Positions 24,795-36,615 of a stretch of 64,000 nucleotides of DNA are shown one piece after another. The position numbers and the translations under genes were made by a program. Origin of the DNA: Oxytricha trifallax (lineage: Eukaryota; Ciliophora; Spirotrichea; Sporadotrichida; Oxytrichidae); contig ARYC01017518.1 in the NCBI GenBank assembly GCA_000711775.1, forward strand, positions 1-64,000, written 5' to 3'. Positions within the stretch are counted from its first letter, which is position 1. Each line of letters starts with the position of its first letter. The notes under the pieces were generated by a model. That model did not search any database and was not told the DNA's origin. It saw only the letters and a program-made list of their open reading frames with translations.

Positions 24795-25330
24795 TAGGGT
24801 GAGCCACAGGGGCCCGAGGCTGGAGACTTTCTAATAGAGCTTTCTACTACACTAAGGGCTGCTGAGAGTAGGCAGGGGGTTGCTGGAGTCACCGCATTAG
24901 GAATCAGTCGGCGGGGTTCAATCTGTCAGATCCTAGACTCCTCGAGTCGTCTGCAAGCTAAGGATTTCCCTGCATTAGATGAGCTACCTGTCGTGAGTTC
25001 AGCTTCCTAGGTAATAGGGAGCAGGATGAAGGTGGTGCTCAACCTTCAAAAGTGAGACGATGAGAACCATAGAAGCCAACGATAATGATTTTTCTCCCAC
25101 ACCAGGTCGGGTTAATGAGGCTACCACAGCGAAAGGACAGAGACTACTATCTCAGCAGCGGTGGAACCTGGTAAGAGTTTTCTCCAGACTCCCCTTTAAT
25201 TATTTACAGGAAGCAGATCTCTGCGAGCTCTGCGGGGGATACTCCTAGTTCGCTAGGCTCTTATCTCGTATGCATCTTGATACAGGGAGAAGTGGAATGG
25301 GGGGCGAGTTGGTTTTTTGGAGTTTTTCTA
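24795..25330. other. GC-rich island of unknown nature
   Basis: About 530 bp of much higher GC content, sharply bounded on both sides. It contains an ORF (25060-25248, plus, 62 codons, PTPGRVNEATTAKGQRLLSQ) and a possible 39-nt intron, GTAAGAG...TTTACAG (near 25169-25207), inside that ORF. It also contains a B-box-like GGGGTTCAATC near 24915. It could be a short macronuclear-destined segment, a SINE/LINE relic or a structured RNA gene. I cannot decide between these. Confidence 0.35.
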
Positions 25331-26672
25331 GTTCATGACTTGCCACGTCATTGATTGCCACGTCAACTCACTTCAGATAAATTTACGTCACGACTAAAAT
25401 TGATGGTTTGATTTTAGTATTAAACAGTGAATTGATAAATATTTAATTTTGAGTTTAACTCGTTAATCATAAAGTTTGGAGGGAAGAAGTTTGATGTCCT
25501 ATGTTATATTTAAAAAAATTCTAGGAAAATTTCCAGTGAAAATATTGCATATTTTATGGTAAAGATTTTTTTATAAATCTAATTTCTTTCTCTATATCAA
25601 TCATTTTCCATTTTTACATTCATTGTATATTTTCTATAACACTTGAATCGTATTTAAATGTATCTTATCATATTTTATTCATAGTAAAAATATAAGTCAA
25701 CTAGAAAATTAAATTTCTAGAAGCTCTTATTAGAATGTTTCACATATAGATTTTATAATTTTATGCAAAAATCAGAAGTCTTTCCCTCCCAAAGATATCA
25801 ATATATAAATTAGTATGAAATATTTTCTCAATTTAAATTTTAATAAATAAAGATTTTAATAATCAATTAGGATTTAAGAAAATGTCAAAGTAAAGAACTG
25901 ATATATAAAGATATTGAGAATTTAAAGTAGAATCTTTTATATAAATGACTCCAATAACTAATAACATAGAAGAAAGCTTAGAGTTTACTATGCATGAGCT
26001 TACTTTTTCAACCTTATAGCTTCGAAATGAGAATTTACATGTACATTAAATTAATAGTTTTAGAGGGATTTTACCACTACCTATGAAAATTAAGATATTT
26101 TAACATGAATTTCAAATGTTCCAAAATCTTTGTAAATTCTTGAGACTTGTGTGTGCTATAACTTGGTATAGCTTAGTATTGTTCACTGCCCCTGGTAAAG
26201 CTAGATAATATCTTGTTTTTATAGTATACGAAGCTTTACTTTGCCCCTCAAAAGCTTAGACGAATGTAAAAAATATTATTTAAGTGATAATATTATAAAA
26301 TTACTAGTTTCAGTCAAAATATTCGAATCATGGCATATTATGGTTTATTAATAAAGTTTTTGAAATTATAGAGGCAATCGAAATTTATAGTTTTTCTTTT
26401 GCAGTTTACCTTATAAGTTCTAGGATTTATTATATATTATTAATTTCTAATTCTCTTTCCTTAAAAATGTTTTATTTGACAATTTGATAATTTTTATGAA
26501 ATAAGTGCCAATATACAAATTTAATCAAATAAAAATGAACATATAAAATTTTGCTTAACATATTTTTATCGATGAAATACTTTAATATCATTGGTAACTA
26601 TAAAATTGCAAGGATTTAATTTCCAGTTAAAAGAGTAATAAGATTTATATCGCAAAGTAATGTTTGTTATTA
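25331..26672. other. AT-rich non-coding stretch
   Basis: No supported gene. A direct duplication TTGCCACGTCA / TTGCCACGTCAA occurs at about 25339-25366, at the edge of the GC-rich island. Confidence 0.45.
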
Positions 26673-27087
26673 TTGTAGAAATACATTTGAATTTGGAAAA
26701 TTAATTATAATTAAATTTATTATAATTTAAAATCTTGGCAGTTAAAGTTGGCCAATTTAAACGATCTAGGGCTCATTCGATAGAGAATTCAAAATTAGCT
26801 GGACTTTATTATTGGCGGTACTATTTTATCGCATTCAGGGAGCGAGATAAATCGACTTTAATTAAATCACTCTAAATTAATTAAATTATACCCTCACATT
26901 AAAGTCGATTTATCTCGCTCCCTGAATGCGATAAAATAGTACCGCCAATAATAAAGTCCAGCTAATTTTGAATTCTCTATCGAATGAGCCCTAGATCGTT
27001 TAAATTGGCCAACTTTAACTGCCAAAATTTTAAATTATAATAAATTTATTTATAATTAATTTTCCAAATTCAAAAGTATTTCTACAA
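26673..27087. mobile_element. MITE family M1, copy 2
   Basis: A 415-bp near-perfect foldback. The ends TTGTAGAAATACATTTGAAT and their inverse are flanked by TA (26671-26672, 27088-27089). The inner arms carry GGCGGTACTATTTTATCGCA and GAGCGAGATAAATCGACTTT around a short loop near 26890. The arms match almost base for base, so this copy is younger than copy 1. No coding capacity. Confidence 0.9.
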
Positions 27088-29001
27088 TACTACGGATCGA
27101 TATTCGACATAATTATCTTTATTTAGATCTTCATGAGAGATGGTTGATTGACATATTACTTCATAACTCAATGATCTTTTTTGAATGATTACAATTTGTG
27201 GATTGAATTCAAGTCATCTTGAATTTCATTGTTTACATAACACAATAAAATATACATAATAAATCAACATAAACAATAACAATGATAAGAACACAATTTG
27301 TATAAAGAGAAATTTATATTCTTAAATATCTTATTAAATATAGCTACATTTAAAATTCATTAAGATTTTTAATGCCATCCTACGTTTGAATAGATTTGTG
27401 TAAAACGCGATTCTCATAGCCAAGAAAATCTTCATTTTAAATTTATCTCAATTGAAATGATTGAATTTTGTAAAACTTTATGAAATTAAGAGTTAATTTA
27501 TCCAAGAATTTATAGTTTTTGACAGAAGAAATAACAACAAGATCTGGTTACTGATATCTAAACCAAAAATTATTATGCTAAAACATAAAATTAAAATGTC
27601 TCATAATAATAAAAAAAATTATTGTAGGAAACTTTCTTTAATGCGAGATAACTCTTTTTATCTTGTAAAAAAAAGAGTTTAAGAAGCTCTTTTCCAATTT
27701 ATTTACCTAACTATATCTATAGGGCTACTAAATATAAATAATTTTTAAATAAATTAGCAAATATCGAGGCATAAAATGAGTTTTTCACAAATGTACCACA
27801 AATTTGATTATAAAAACATTAATGCATTTGTAAAAAAAAGAATTTCAACTAAATCATAGAAAGAAATTACCAAATAAAATTATTTAATTTCGATACTGGT
27901 TATCTCATAAAGATTTCTAAATATAATGAAAGCATTACTGTTTAATTTTTCATTTGATTCTCACTAAAAATTTTATTCAACATCTATTATTGAATGATTA
28001 ATTTATAGGAGGTAAGGATAAAACTTCAGCACTAAGTTCTATATAGCTCTATACTTTTTCATATTTCTTTGTTTTTTTTATGATATTTTATTTTAGTTTA
28101 TCATCATGATGCAGGGTTCTTCATACAAATTTCCTCAGATTAGATTATCATAATATTCTCATTGTTTATTAAGTCGTAATACCTTTTTCTGTTAAGATCT
28201 ATTTTATATACATATTTAGATGGATGTAAATTAAATAGCGACTAAATAATTAATGCGCTCATTTTAGATAAAACTAAAGCCATCTTTATCTAAAAATTTG
28301 TATCTGTCTTAAATTATTAAGAATATTGTAATGCCTACATTTTTAAATATATCAAAATTTAATTAAACTTCTTCTCTGCTTGGTTTTATGCAAATATTAT
28401 TATCTTGTTCATAATTCAATTCTTAACTTATTCGCTATTAAAATAAACAAATTCGTAATAACTGACTATTTTTATTTCTTGTCAACAGATTTATTTTGGA
28501 AATTGCATGACTATTCAAATCGATTATTCAAAAGCAATTACAATAAATTAACAAATTTAGTCAGTGAATTTTGAAAATTATTAATATATTTAAAAAAATA
28601 AATTCTCATAATAAATTTGAAAATTATTTACTCATAAAATAATAAAGTTATACAAAACTTAATAAAAAGAAAACTATTCTCCATATGTTAAGAATGGAAT
28701 AAAGCTATTCAATAGTCTGAGAAGCTTAAATAATACCAACCTAAAAACCTGCAAACTTGGAAAACGAGTATGGTACTCAGAATTACCCAATGTAATAATT
28801 AAAAATTAATAAATTTATAAATATTAGGTTCGGAAATAATCATTTTTACAGTTATTCAAATGTTAATTTCAATTAGGAAATTGTTTTTGTATCATATTTT
28901 ATAATAACTCAAATAAATTTATGCTATTCTTTTTTATTTATAGTCTAAACATTCTTGAATTTATATATAATAGACCCACCCCTCTAACTATTTTATTGTA
29001 C
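27088..29001. other. AT-rich non-coding stretch
   Basis: No supported gene. The small plus ORF at 28380-28574 is hydrophobic and AT-driven and was not accepted. Confidence 0.45.
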
Positions 29002-29461
29002 TATTAATCTAGTATATTTAAAATGGGGAAATTGTAAAAATAAAATTCAAATTCAAATTATACAAATATAAAAAGCATAAAATTTGCAAGGGGTTTAATT
29101 ACAATTTGATATGGTAAGTACCCAAAAATGTCTGTATGTATAAGCTGTTACTATGCACCAACTTCAACAAAAAGTTGGAAAGTTCGAATCCTGCTTTGGA
29201 AATTCTTTTATTTTTGTTTAAAATAAATGAAAAATAATATTGGAGATTAAATTAAAAGAATTTCCAAAGCAGGATTCGAACTTTCCAACTTTTTGTTGAA
29301 GTTGGTGCATAGTAACGGCTTATACATACAGACATTTTTGGATACTTACTATATCAAATTGTAATTAAACCCCTTGCAAATTTTATGCTTTTTATATTTG
29401 TATAATTTGAATTTGAATTTTATTTTTACAATTTCCCCATTTTAAATATACTAGATTAATA
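29002..29461. mobile_element. Foldback element, family F1 (460 bp)
   Basis: Nearly perfect inverted arms of about 200 bp or more around a short AT-rich loop near 29215-29255. The ends read CTAGTATATTTAAAATGGGG and the inverse. The terminus closely resembles that of the 1-kb foldback at 35491-36498 (GAGTATAATTAAAATGGGG), so the two belong to one family. Candidate TA target sites flank the ends inside an ATTAATCTAG palindrome. The arms contain a TTCGAATCC B-box-like string but no foldable tRNA. Confidence 0.8.
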
Positions 29462-29989
29462 ATAAAAAGGTGTATTCACTCTTACGTAATGACGTGTTTC
29501 CTAATCATGCTCATACTAACAGAAATCTATCAAATTTATTCCTGAAAAAATTATCTATTGTAAATTATGATGATCAGGGATTGCAAATGATAAATGCTAT
29601 AATCATCAATGGAATCTATAATCTTATAATCAATATATAGTTATAACTTCAGAATTAATTTATTGGCACTACATAATTCAAACATATATTAATACATTTG
29701 GCGGAGTTAATGGCTTAAATTATAGGATTTTTCAACCGACAATTTATTATGAATAACTTAAGAATCTCAGTCTCTTTTAATAAGCTTCCATAGAATTTAT
29801 AAAATTTTCTTTTTAATTAAAATAACCTAGGAGTCTCATGATAAAAATTTACAATGCATTTGATTTATACATTGTGGATGCTGATATAGTTATTTTTCTG
29901 CAGTAATTAAAAGCGGTTCTAAGTATTTCAATATTAGCTGAGAAAGTACAATTGGATTATACTCTATCTTTTAGTGAAAATAGCCCTTT

Positions 29990-32322
29990 TTATAGGACTC
30001 ATTCAATCATTTGCAGAAATAATAAGTTAATCACTTGATATATTTAATAGATACAAACCTTATTAGTTTAACTATTTATTTATATAAGTCATTGTTATTT
30101 ACCGAATTAGGAGTGACTCCAGGAGATAAGACCATTATTTCTTGTGTATTCATATTCAATGGAAAACTACCTTCTGCAAACTCATTAAAGCTTGTTGTCA
30201 ATGATGATATGAAGTATTATTATTTTGAATTCAGGTTGCATTAAAAATTTCTCATTGCTCATTACTAGAATATCCTGTTGTTGATTTTATTTTTAAACTA
30301 ATTGCATGACATTTGCTAAGTTTTTAAACGATATTGTTAAGTTTTTTTATTCAAGAAAAATGACTTGATTTAACAGAATAAATTGTAGCTGTGGGAGATG
30401 ATGTTTATACTTTATCTCTTGTTGTAGTAAAATAGCTGTCAGAATTAATAAGAAGTTATGATAATTTAATGCGGTTAGAACTCAATTATAGCAAACTTCT
30501 TTCCATACATCATAGAGCTTTGGTAAAAGCAAATTTGTTGAAATAATTAATTCATCCGAATTCCATTACAGAAGTAGAAGCAGCTATTTATTACTTTGCA
30601 AAAAAAAATCAAGTTTCAAGATAAAGAATCATAGTTCAATCTTTTACTTATTACAAGTATTTATTCAAGAATTAAGTAGTGATAAAATAGAATACGATTT
30701 ACTATATTTAGTCTTAAACATTAATGAATTGAAACATTGTAAAATTCGTTTTACTGCCTAATTAATAATTCTAGCCAAATTTAGTTATTGCTTTTATTTA
30801 TCTTATTTTTTATGAAAATTGCATCAACAATTAGTTAAAATTTATGTTAGTCTGTTACTGATAAATAGCAGCATATAATTGGATAGCATGCTGGTAAATA
30901 GCTGGATAATAATTTAGTAGAATCTCCATTCACAAACCTGAAATTAGCTAGATAGTTCTGAGACCAAAACGATTTTATGATCAGTTAAACTCTGTAGTAC
31001 CTGTTCCACATTGATGGCTGCCTACATTTAAATGATGCATCATCTGCTCTAAAGGCAAATGAATTATTAGTATTAAATTTTTTCACCAATTTTAGTACAA
31101 TAAATTTATAAATATTTAGTCATATTGGACAATGGTTACTTCTAATGTTGCTAGATTATTTCCTAACTTACCATATGGGGATTAATTGCATTATTGGCAA
31201 TATTAATAGGATATATTGCGGAATATTATATTTTCTCTGCTTTCGGTATATTATTTCAAATTAATGAGTTATCAATTGCTGTAATGTAGTTATTGGAGGG
31301 AAATTTATTCGCAATAAATAATGCTGTTTAGTATAGCATATCAGGAAATGTCTAATTTATTAGATTATTATTAATTAGTTATAACTGTGATATCAACAAT
31401 TGCAACATTCTTGAGATATTTGTTGTTAAAAATAGGATTATTTTATGGTTTTTAAATTATATTAAAGGTTGCTATATACTTATCTATAATAAACCTGTTA
31501 AATATTAATTATAGGATGCTTGTATGTTACCATAACATAAGATATATTATTCTCAAAGAATTATAAGTCACACATTTATGTTTACATCAGATTAATCAGC
31601 ATGTGTATGAGAAAAAGCAATATCAAATGCTTATGGACACAAAATTTATTATAGTAAATTAATATTTCCAAAAGACTTTTAAGAATAAATCCAATCTTTA
31701 ATTAATGATATAATTATTGTGGGAATTTATTGATATATTATTTGCTGAAAATCTTAGAAATCCTTTAATTGGTTGCGATTAAGCAGTAGTATTTTAATTA
31801 ACTATTCTTCGTAAATATTCATTTGAGATTATTTCAATCATAATTATTTATGTGTAATTAAGATAATTATTGCTCTGAAGATAGAGGGTCTTCAGGGAAA
31901 ATTCATTGAACTAATTAACTTGGTTGCCTTTGACCTCAAATGTGGCAGCAGTATATTAATAATTTACAGACTCATTATTTATCGCAAGATATTATTAATT
32001 CTAGATTGCGTTATCATTCATTATTTTAATTTCATTCTTGATAACCTTGCTTTAAGTGCTTTTGACATCAACTACAAACAGTCCCACTTTCATATATATG
32101 ATTTGAAATTCGTTTATAGCAGTGAATTCATTCGATAACTTGCCTGACTAGTAATGGAATCAAAACCGTCAATTTAATGAAGTGATTGTAAATTCAACAA
32201 TAGGCTATTACGTCACAATTCCGAACAATTTTGAGAGTTGCTTAAATGATGTGATTAGTAATATCACTCTAAACACAACATCTACTTATTTATGGATAGT
32301 TTCTAATAAAAGTGTTTGATAT
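29990..32322 (+). pseudogene. Decayed gene for a membrane or secreted protein
   Basis: Several plus-strand segments in different phases have good protein composition. Near 30110-30240: VTPGDKTIISCVFIFNG, then ANSLKLVVNDDMKYYYFEF. Near 30390-30600: VAVGDDVYTLSLVVV, LSIHHRALVKANLL, NSITEVEAAIYYFAKKN. Near 31180-31300: hydrophobic GLIALLAILIGYIAEYYIF. Near 31890-32322: WLPLTSNVAAVY, a hydrophobic FIILISFLITLLQVLLTSTT, then NEVIVNSTIGYYVTIPNNF and LNDVISNITLNTTSTYLWIV, ending at TGA. Asn-x-Thr/Ser sites suggest an extracellular face. Frameshifts and TGAs are frequent. The family is not recognised. It may be the upstream part of the ORF at 33.3 kb or a separate gene. Confidence 0.4.
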
Positions 32323-33325
32323 TTTTGAATTTGAAACAAGCTGAGAAAAGGATGGAATAAAATAGGTTTCAAAGCAATTCATACCACCCATAGAATAGGC
32401 AATAAGATTTAAGATTTAATAAGCAGTATAACTTAATAATTTGGCAATATTATCTTTTATATTTTAGATTAGAGATTAGAGATTATAACAAGTATGATAT
32501 TTTAATTGAGAATAATAGAATATTCCTTATGAATATTAAAAAGATATCAAAGAGCTTAATCTAAAATAAACAAATACAATATGTTAATTATATAATTATA
32601 TTTACACTGGCAAAATGTGATAAGAATAAAAATAAAGATAATTAATAAGTATTATTCATGGATTATACTTATTTATTAGTATAAAAGAACAATCATTCAA
32701 TTCATAACATATTAAATATATAAGAAAATAACTTCGCCCTGTTATGATTTTATTTATATAATTATTTATTTTCTTTATTTAATAACAGTTTTCTTGTTGC
32801 TTTTAGATTGATTTGATTAAATTTCATTTTTGGTGTAATGAATTTAATAATTAAATCTAGCATGATGATTATTTTTCTTAACTTGTTTTTATATCAACTT
32901 TTTTTTAAGTTGATAATATTCTTACTCAGTATTACTTTTGAAACTAGTGTCAACTATCTTGTAATTGATTTGTAGTCAGAGCGATGTTAAAGTTTTATTT
33001 CTCATTTCATATCATTTATATGCTTTTTCATTCTTTATTCTTTCTATATCAAAAGAAAAAATAGCAATAATATCTCAGAAAATGATAAAATAATATGAAA
33101 AATAAGATGAATGTAAAATATTCAAATGCACATATGTCTTACTAATTTAACTAAGCAATTTTTAATATAGAAAAGTAATCAACGATTAAGATTTTCTTAT
33201 GAATTTATTTCACAATTTTAAATGAGTACCTAATGTATGAATGTTTTTTTTAATAATAAATCCCAGTTTTCTTATGGTGTTGTCATTTTTTTCATTTATC
33301 TTTATCTTCTATATTTTTTTCCAGA
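32323..33325. other. AT-rich non-coding stretch
   Basis: No convincing coding frame. A T-rich tract ending in CCAG just before 33326 could be a splice acceptor or an eliminated-sequence border for the following ORF. Confidence 0.4.
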
Positions 33326-34070
33326 GCTATTTCAAATGACTGGTAATTATCTTCAAAAGCTCGAATATGTTGAAGTACTTACTACATTTATCTAGTAAAT
33401 TAATGAACTCATCTTGGATATAGCAAATAAAGGACGCAGACAACTTATTTAGGTAAAATGAAGTAGGGATATTTATATTCTTTTTACAAAGGCTTTGGAT
33501 CAAACTTAACAATATATTTTAGTCGCATATCTTAAATCAGTTTGATGGAATTGTTTAAATTATTTACAAAATTCAACAATTAAGAGTAAGTGAGACATCT
33601 ATTTTACTTTTGTCTATACTTAAATCTCTGTCTTTAAATCTTCTGTTTTGTGATCATGTACTTAACTATATTTAGCTTCATCAAAAAAATAGAAAGTAGA
33701 TAGTGTAAAATACAGATCAAAATGCTGAAGAAGTTCTTTTCGAATCTATAATGGATTTTACTCATTCGATTTTATACATTTCTAAATTTTGTGAAGTAAT
33801 CTTATGATGGTCTTCTTAATTTAAACTCCGGTATTTATTTTGTCTTATTACATTTATCTATAATTACGGTTTGAATTCTTCTAAGTAGTATAAGAATAGG
33901 CTTGCTGAATTCAGAATATAAGGATAAGATTTAAATTTTTAGATAGAATCCTTTCTTCTGCTTATTTGTTGTATTCATGAGACTGCTGTTTCTAGACTTA
34001 ATAACCTTCGCTACTCTATTTAAACATCGAGTTTTGTAATAAATTTGCTCACTTATAATGTGATAATTTA
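33326..34070 (+). pseudogene. Host ORF, 5' part, interrupted by the 5.3-kb element
   Basis: One continuous plus-strand frame of about 245 codons interrupted only by TGAs near its start (after SYFK) and after CEVIL. It is strongly helical: MLKYLLHLSSKLMNSSW, DADNLFRQNEVGIFIFFLQR, QNAEEVLFESIMDFTHSILY, NRLAEFRIQGQDLNFQ, HETAVSRLNNLRYSIQTSSF. The pattern suggests a helical-repeat (HEAT-like) protein; no family is assigned. The codon at 34069 is split by the element. After removing 34071-39358 it becomes TAT and the frame continues into 39359-39827 without a shift. The ORF-like minus-strand reading at 33327-33512 is its shadow. Confidence 0.6.
34068..34070. repeat. Left target-site duplication TTA
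   Basis: TTA directly before the element terminus GGAGTAAAAATTAAC. It matches TTA at 39356-39358 directly after the right terminus. Confidence 0.65.
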
Positions 34071-34110
34071 GGAGTAAAAATTAACTTATGAGTGGTTAAA
34101 ATTTACTCCT
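34070..34110. repeat. Left terminal palindrome of the 5.3-kb element
   Basis: AGGAGTAAAAATTAAC and GTTAAAATTTACTCCT separated by TTATGAGTG form a hairpin-capable palindrome. The same design occurs at the right end with spacer CTATATGTA. Confidence 0.8.
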
Positions 34111-34336
34111 ACATTATAATCAAAATGCTTTTCTCTAATTAATATATACATGAACTGTTCAAATAAACTTTGAGAAAAGACAAATATTCAAAATTATAAA
34201 AATATTATAAATTATACAAAATTTTCAATATAAAAAGATTAAAAAGGCAAATAATCTAGTTAAAATATTCAATACATATAAGTCAAGAATGTAAACAAAT
34301 TAAACTATCCTTAATGAGTCAATATTCGATGTGATT

Positions 34337-35377
34337 ATGGGATATGCAGTGAGAGAGATTGAGGAAGAAAAGGAATACATTTGCACCTACTGCTAATAGC
34401 CTTATGCCAAGCCGTAAACCAGAGTAAATCAGAAAAATGCAGCTGATTTCACATTATTTAAAGAGTCGAAAACCTACTATTAAATCTGGAATGCTTGGAG
34501 TGTTTCAAGACTTTCCCTTAAACTTTTAACTGCAAAAGACACATGAAAAAATGTTCATTAGTTGACAAATCGCTAATCAAAAATAAACAGAGACTCTATG
34601 ACGAAAAGGAAATAGATAGATGGAACTATGGCAAAATGAGATCATTAAAGTAGATACAAGACCTAAAATAATCAGAGCTAAGAGTGCCAGAGTTTATTTA
34701 CGAAGTTAAGGGTGGATATATTTGCAAAGCGTGGATAAACTATTTCAAATAATAATTTAAACTTGGGTTGCCAATAAAACTTCAATCAGATGTGAGAAAT
34801 GACTATTTATGGGAGAATTTAATTGCTGCTATGTTAAAGGTGATGGGCGCTTTATTTAAGATAGTTGTCTGAGACAATCCATGGAAAGGGTAAAAAGCGC
34901 TCCCCTGTGAGTATATGTCAAATAAAAGCTTGAGATAAATTCCATTAAATTAAATTCAAAAAGAAGGTATCATATTCTACTGGACGCTTTTCTTCAATAC
35001 TTAGCAGGAAGGATTTAAAATTTTATAAGACTAAAGATATAAAGTCGTTAAGTTAATTGAATGGGTTAAGCTGAAAAATAAAGGAAACCTAATTAACAGT
35101 AAAAACACAGAATAAATACTCAATAGAATATTGCTTTATTGGCATTAAGGGCAGCTTGTATGAAAACTTGATAACAAATATTCCAGATTAAATAATTGCA
35201 GAGAGGAGACAACACTCAGAGAAACCATAGGAATTTTGGATCATGATTAATTCATTATTTGGAGAAGAATACAGATTAAAGATTTTCACAAGATCCAACT
35301 CAGAGAAAATGCACACAGTTCACATTGGAAATGAAATAAAAGGAGAAGAAGAAATGAGAATTACTAAATTTATTTGA
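34337..35377 (+). pseudogene. Zinc-finger / MT-A70 family N6-adenine methyltransferase, element-encoded, decayed
   Basis: About 346 codons from ATG 34337 to TGA 35375-35377, with two frameshifts (near 34480 and 35110) and one or two TGAs. The N-terminal part has CTYC, then a C2HC-type finger CLECFKTFPQTFNCKRH followed by MKKC. The catalytic part has FKIVV (TGA) DNPW at 34873-34884, the counterpart of the DPPW motif, then YMSNKSLRQIPLNQI, GIIFYWTLF, a KLIEWVK block, EYCFIGIKGSLYENLI, RRQHSEKPQEFW and YRLKIFTRSN ending in HIGNE. This order (DPPW, M-x-IP, FxWxxN-like, WVK, G-rich CLVG, HSxKP, LELFxR, GNE) is the MT-A70 fold of METTL3 and ciliate MTA1-type enzymes. The inferred role is adenine-N6 methylation of DNA or RNA. 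TGA sits where Ala/Cys normally precedes DPPW, so this copy is probably dead. Confidence 0.8.
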
Positions 35378-35490
35378 ATAATTAATTAACTAAAATTATT
35401 AATCTAACAAACTCAAAATAAATAAATAAATTTTTTAATTAACTTAAAATGTTTGAAATTTAAACTTAGATTTGATTTAACTTTAATATA

Positions 35491-36498
35491 TAAGCGAGTA
35501 TAATTAAAATGGGGAGACAGTTAAAAATTAATGAAAAAAGAAATCAAATATAATTATGTTCAAACCAATATACATTAGTTAAGATTAAACAGTCTCTAAT
35601 TTGAATTAAATTTAACTACATGCTTATTTAACTTTAATTTATTAATCAAATATGGAATTATTTAATTTTTTGTTTTTTTCAACTTTTCCACTTCATTTAT
35701 ATTTTAGGGCATCTCTCTACACTCTTTTCTTATCACTTTCATTGCAACTTTTTCTTAAGTACTTTTTGTCAAAAAAATTTAGATATCTTCAGGATATCTT
35801 CCTTGAGCTATCTTCAGGGTATCTTCCTTAAAAAAAATTAAAAAATTTGAATTTTACAGTAGCAATAACAGCAGCAGCAACAATAATAGCAATAGCAGTA
35901 AAATAAACAGTAGTAACAATAATATTAGCAATAATTAATGTGCTGCTGAAATTCTAGAGATTTTCACCATCATTTTCTTCATCTTCATCACTAGTTCAAA
36001 AAACTAAGAAACTTTTTAAATTTGGATTTTTTTGGAAAAATCCCAGCACATTAATTATTGCTAATATTATTGTTACTACTGCTTATTTTTCTGCTATTGC
36101 TATTATTGTTGCTGCTGCTGTTATTGCTACTGTAAAATTCAAATTTTTTAATTTTTTTTTAGGAAAATACCCTGAAGATAGCTCAAGGAAGATATCCTGA
36201 AGATATCTAAATTTTTTTGACAAAAAGTACTTAAGAAAAAGTTGCAATGAAAGTGATAAGAAAAGAATGTAGTGAGATGCCCTAAAATAGAAATGAATTG
36301 GAAAAGTTGAAAAAAAACAAAAATTAAATAATTCCATATTTGATTAATAAATTAAAGTTAAATAAGCATGTAGTTAAACTTAATTCAAATTAGAGACTGT
36401 TTAATCTTAACTAATGTATATTGGTTTGGACATAATTATATTTGATTTCTTTTTTCATTAATTTTTAACTGTCTCCCCATTTTAATTATACTCGCTTA
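35491..36498. mobile_element. Foldback element, family F1 (1,008 bp), nested in the 5.3-kb element
   Basis: Near-perfect inverted arms of almost 500 bp. The ends are TAAGCGAGTATAATTAAAAT with GGGGAGACAG and the inverse, with TA at both borders. Each arm contains ATCTTC(A/C)-type subrepeats (TTCAGGATATCTTCC, TTCAGGGTATCTTCC) and a CAG/CAA/TAG-rich triplet tract. The centre is unpaired. The terminus matches the 29.0-kb foldback. It lies between the MT-A70 gene and the transposase, breaking no recognisable frame. The ORF at 36083-36337 is a translation of an arm and not a gene. Confidence 0.85.
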
Positions 36499-36615
36499 AT
36501 ATGCTAATTAAGTTATTTGTTCATTTAGTTTAATCAAGAGTCTTGAATCTGACAATTATAAGTAATTTCTTTAAGTTTCTTTTCTTAGTCATTTATAAAA
36601 TCAATTATATAGGGG

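Noticed and set aside
29165-29300. tRNA-like B-box (AGTTCGAATCCTGC) in the 29.0-kb foldback
   Set aside because: The bases around TTCGAAT do not form a T-stem, and no D- or anticodon arm is visible. The string is present in both arms only because of the inverted repeat.
36083-36337. 84-codon minus ORF in the 1-kb foldback
   Set aside because: It is a translation of a palindrome arm containing triplet repeats. The opposite arm gives the mirror ORF, and composition is low-complexity.
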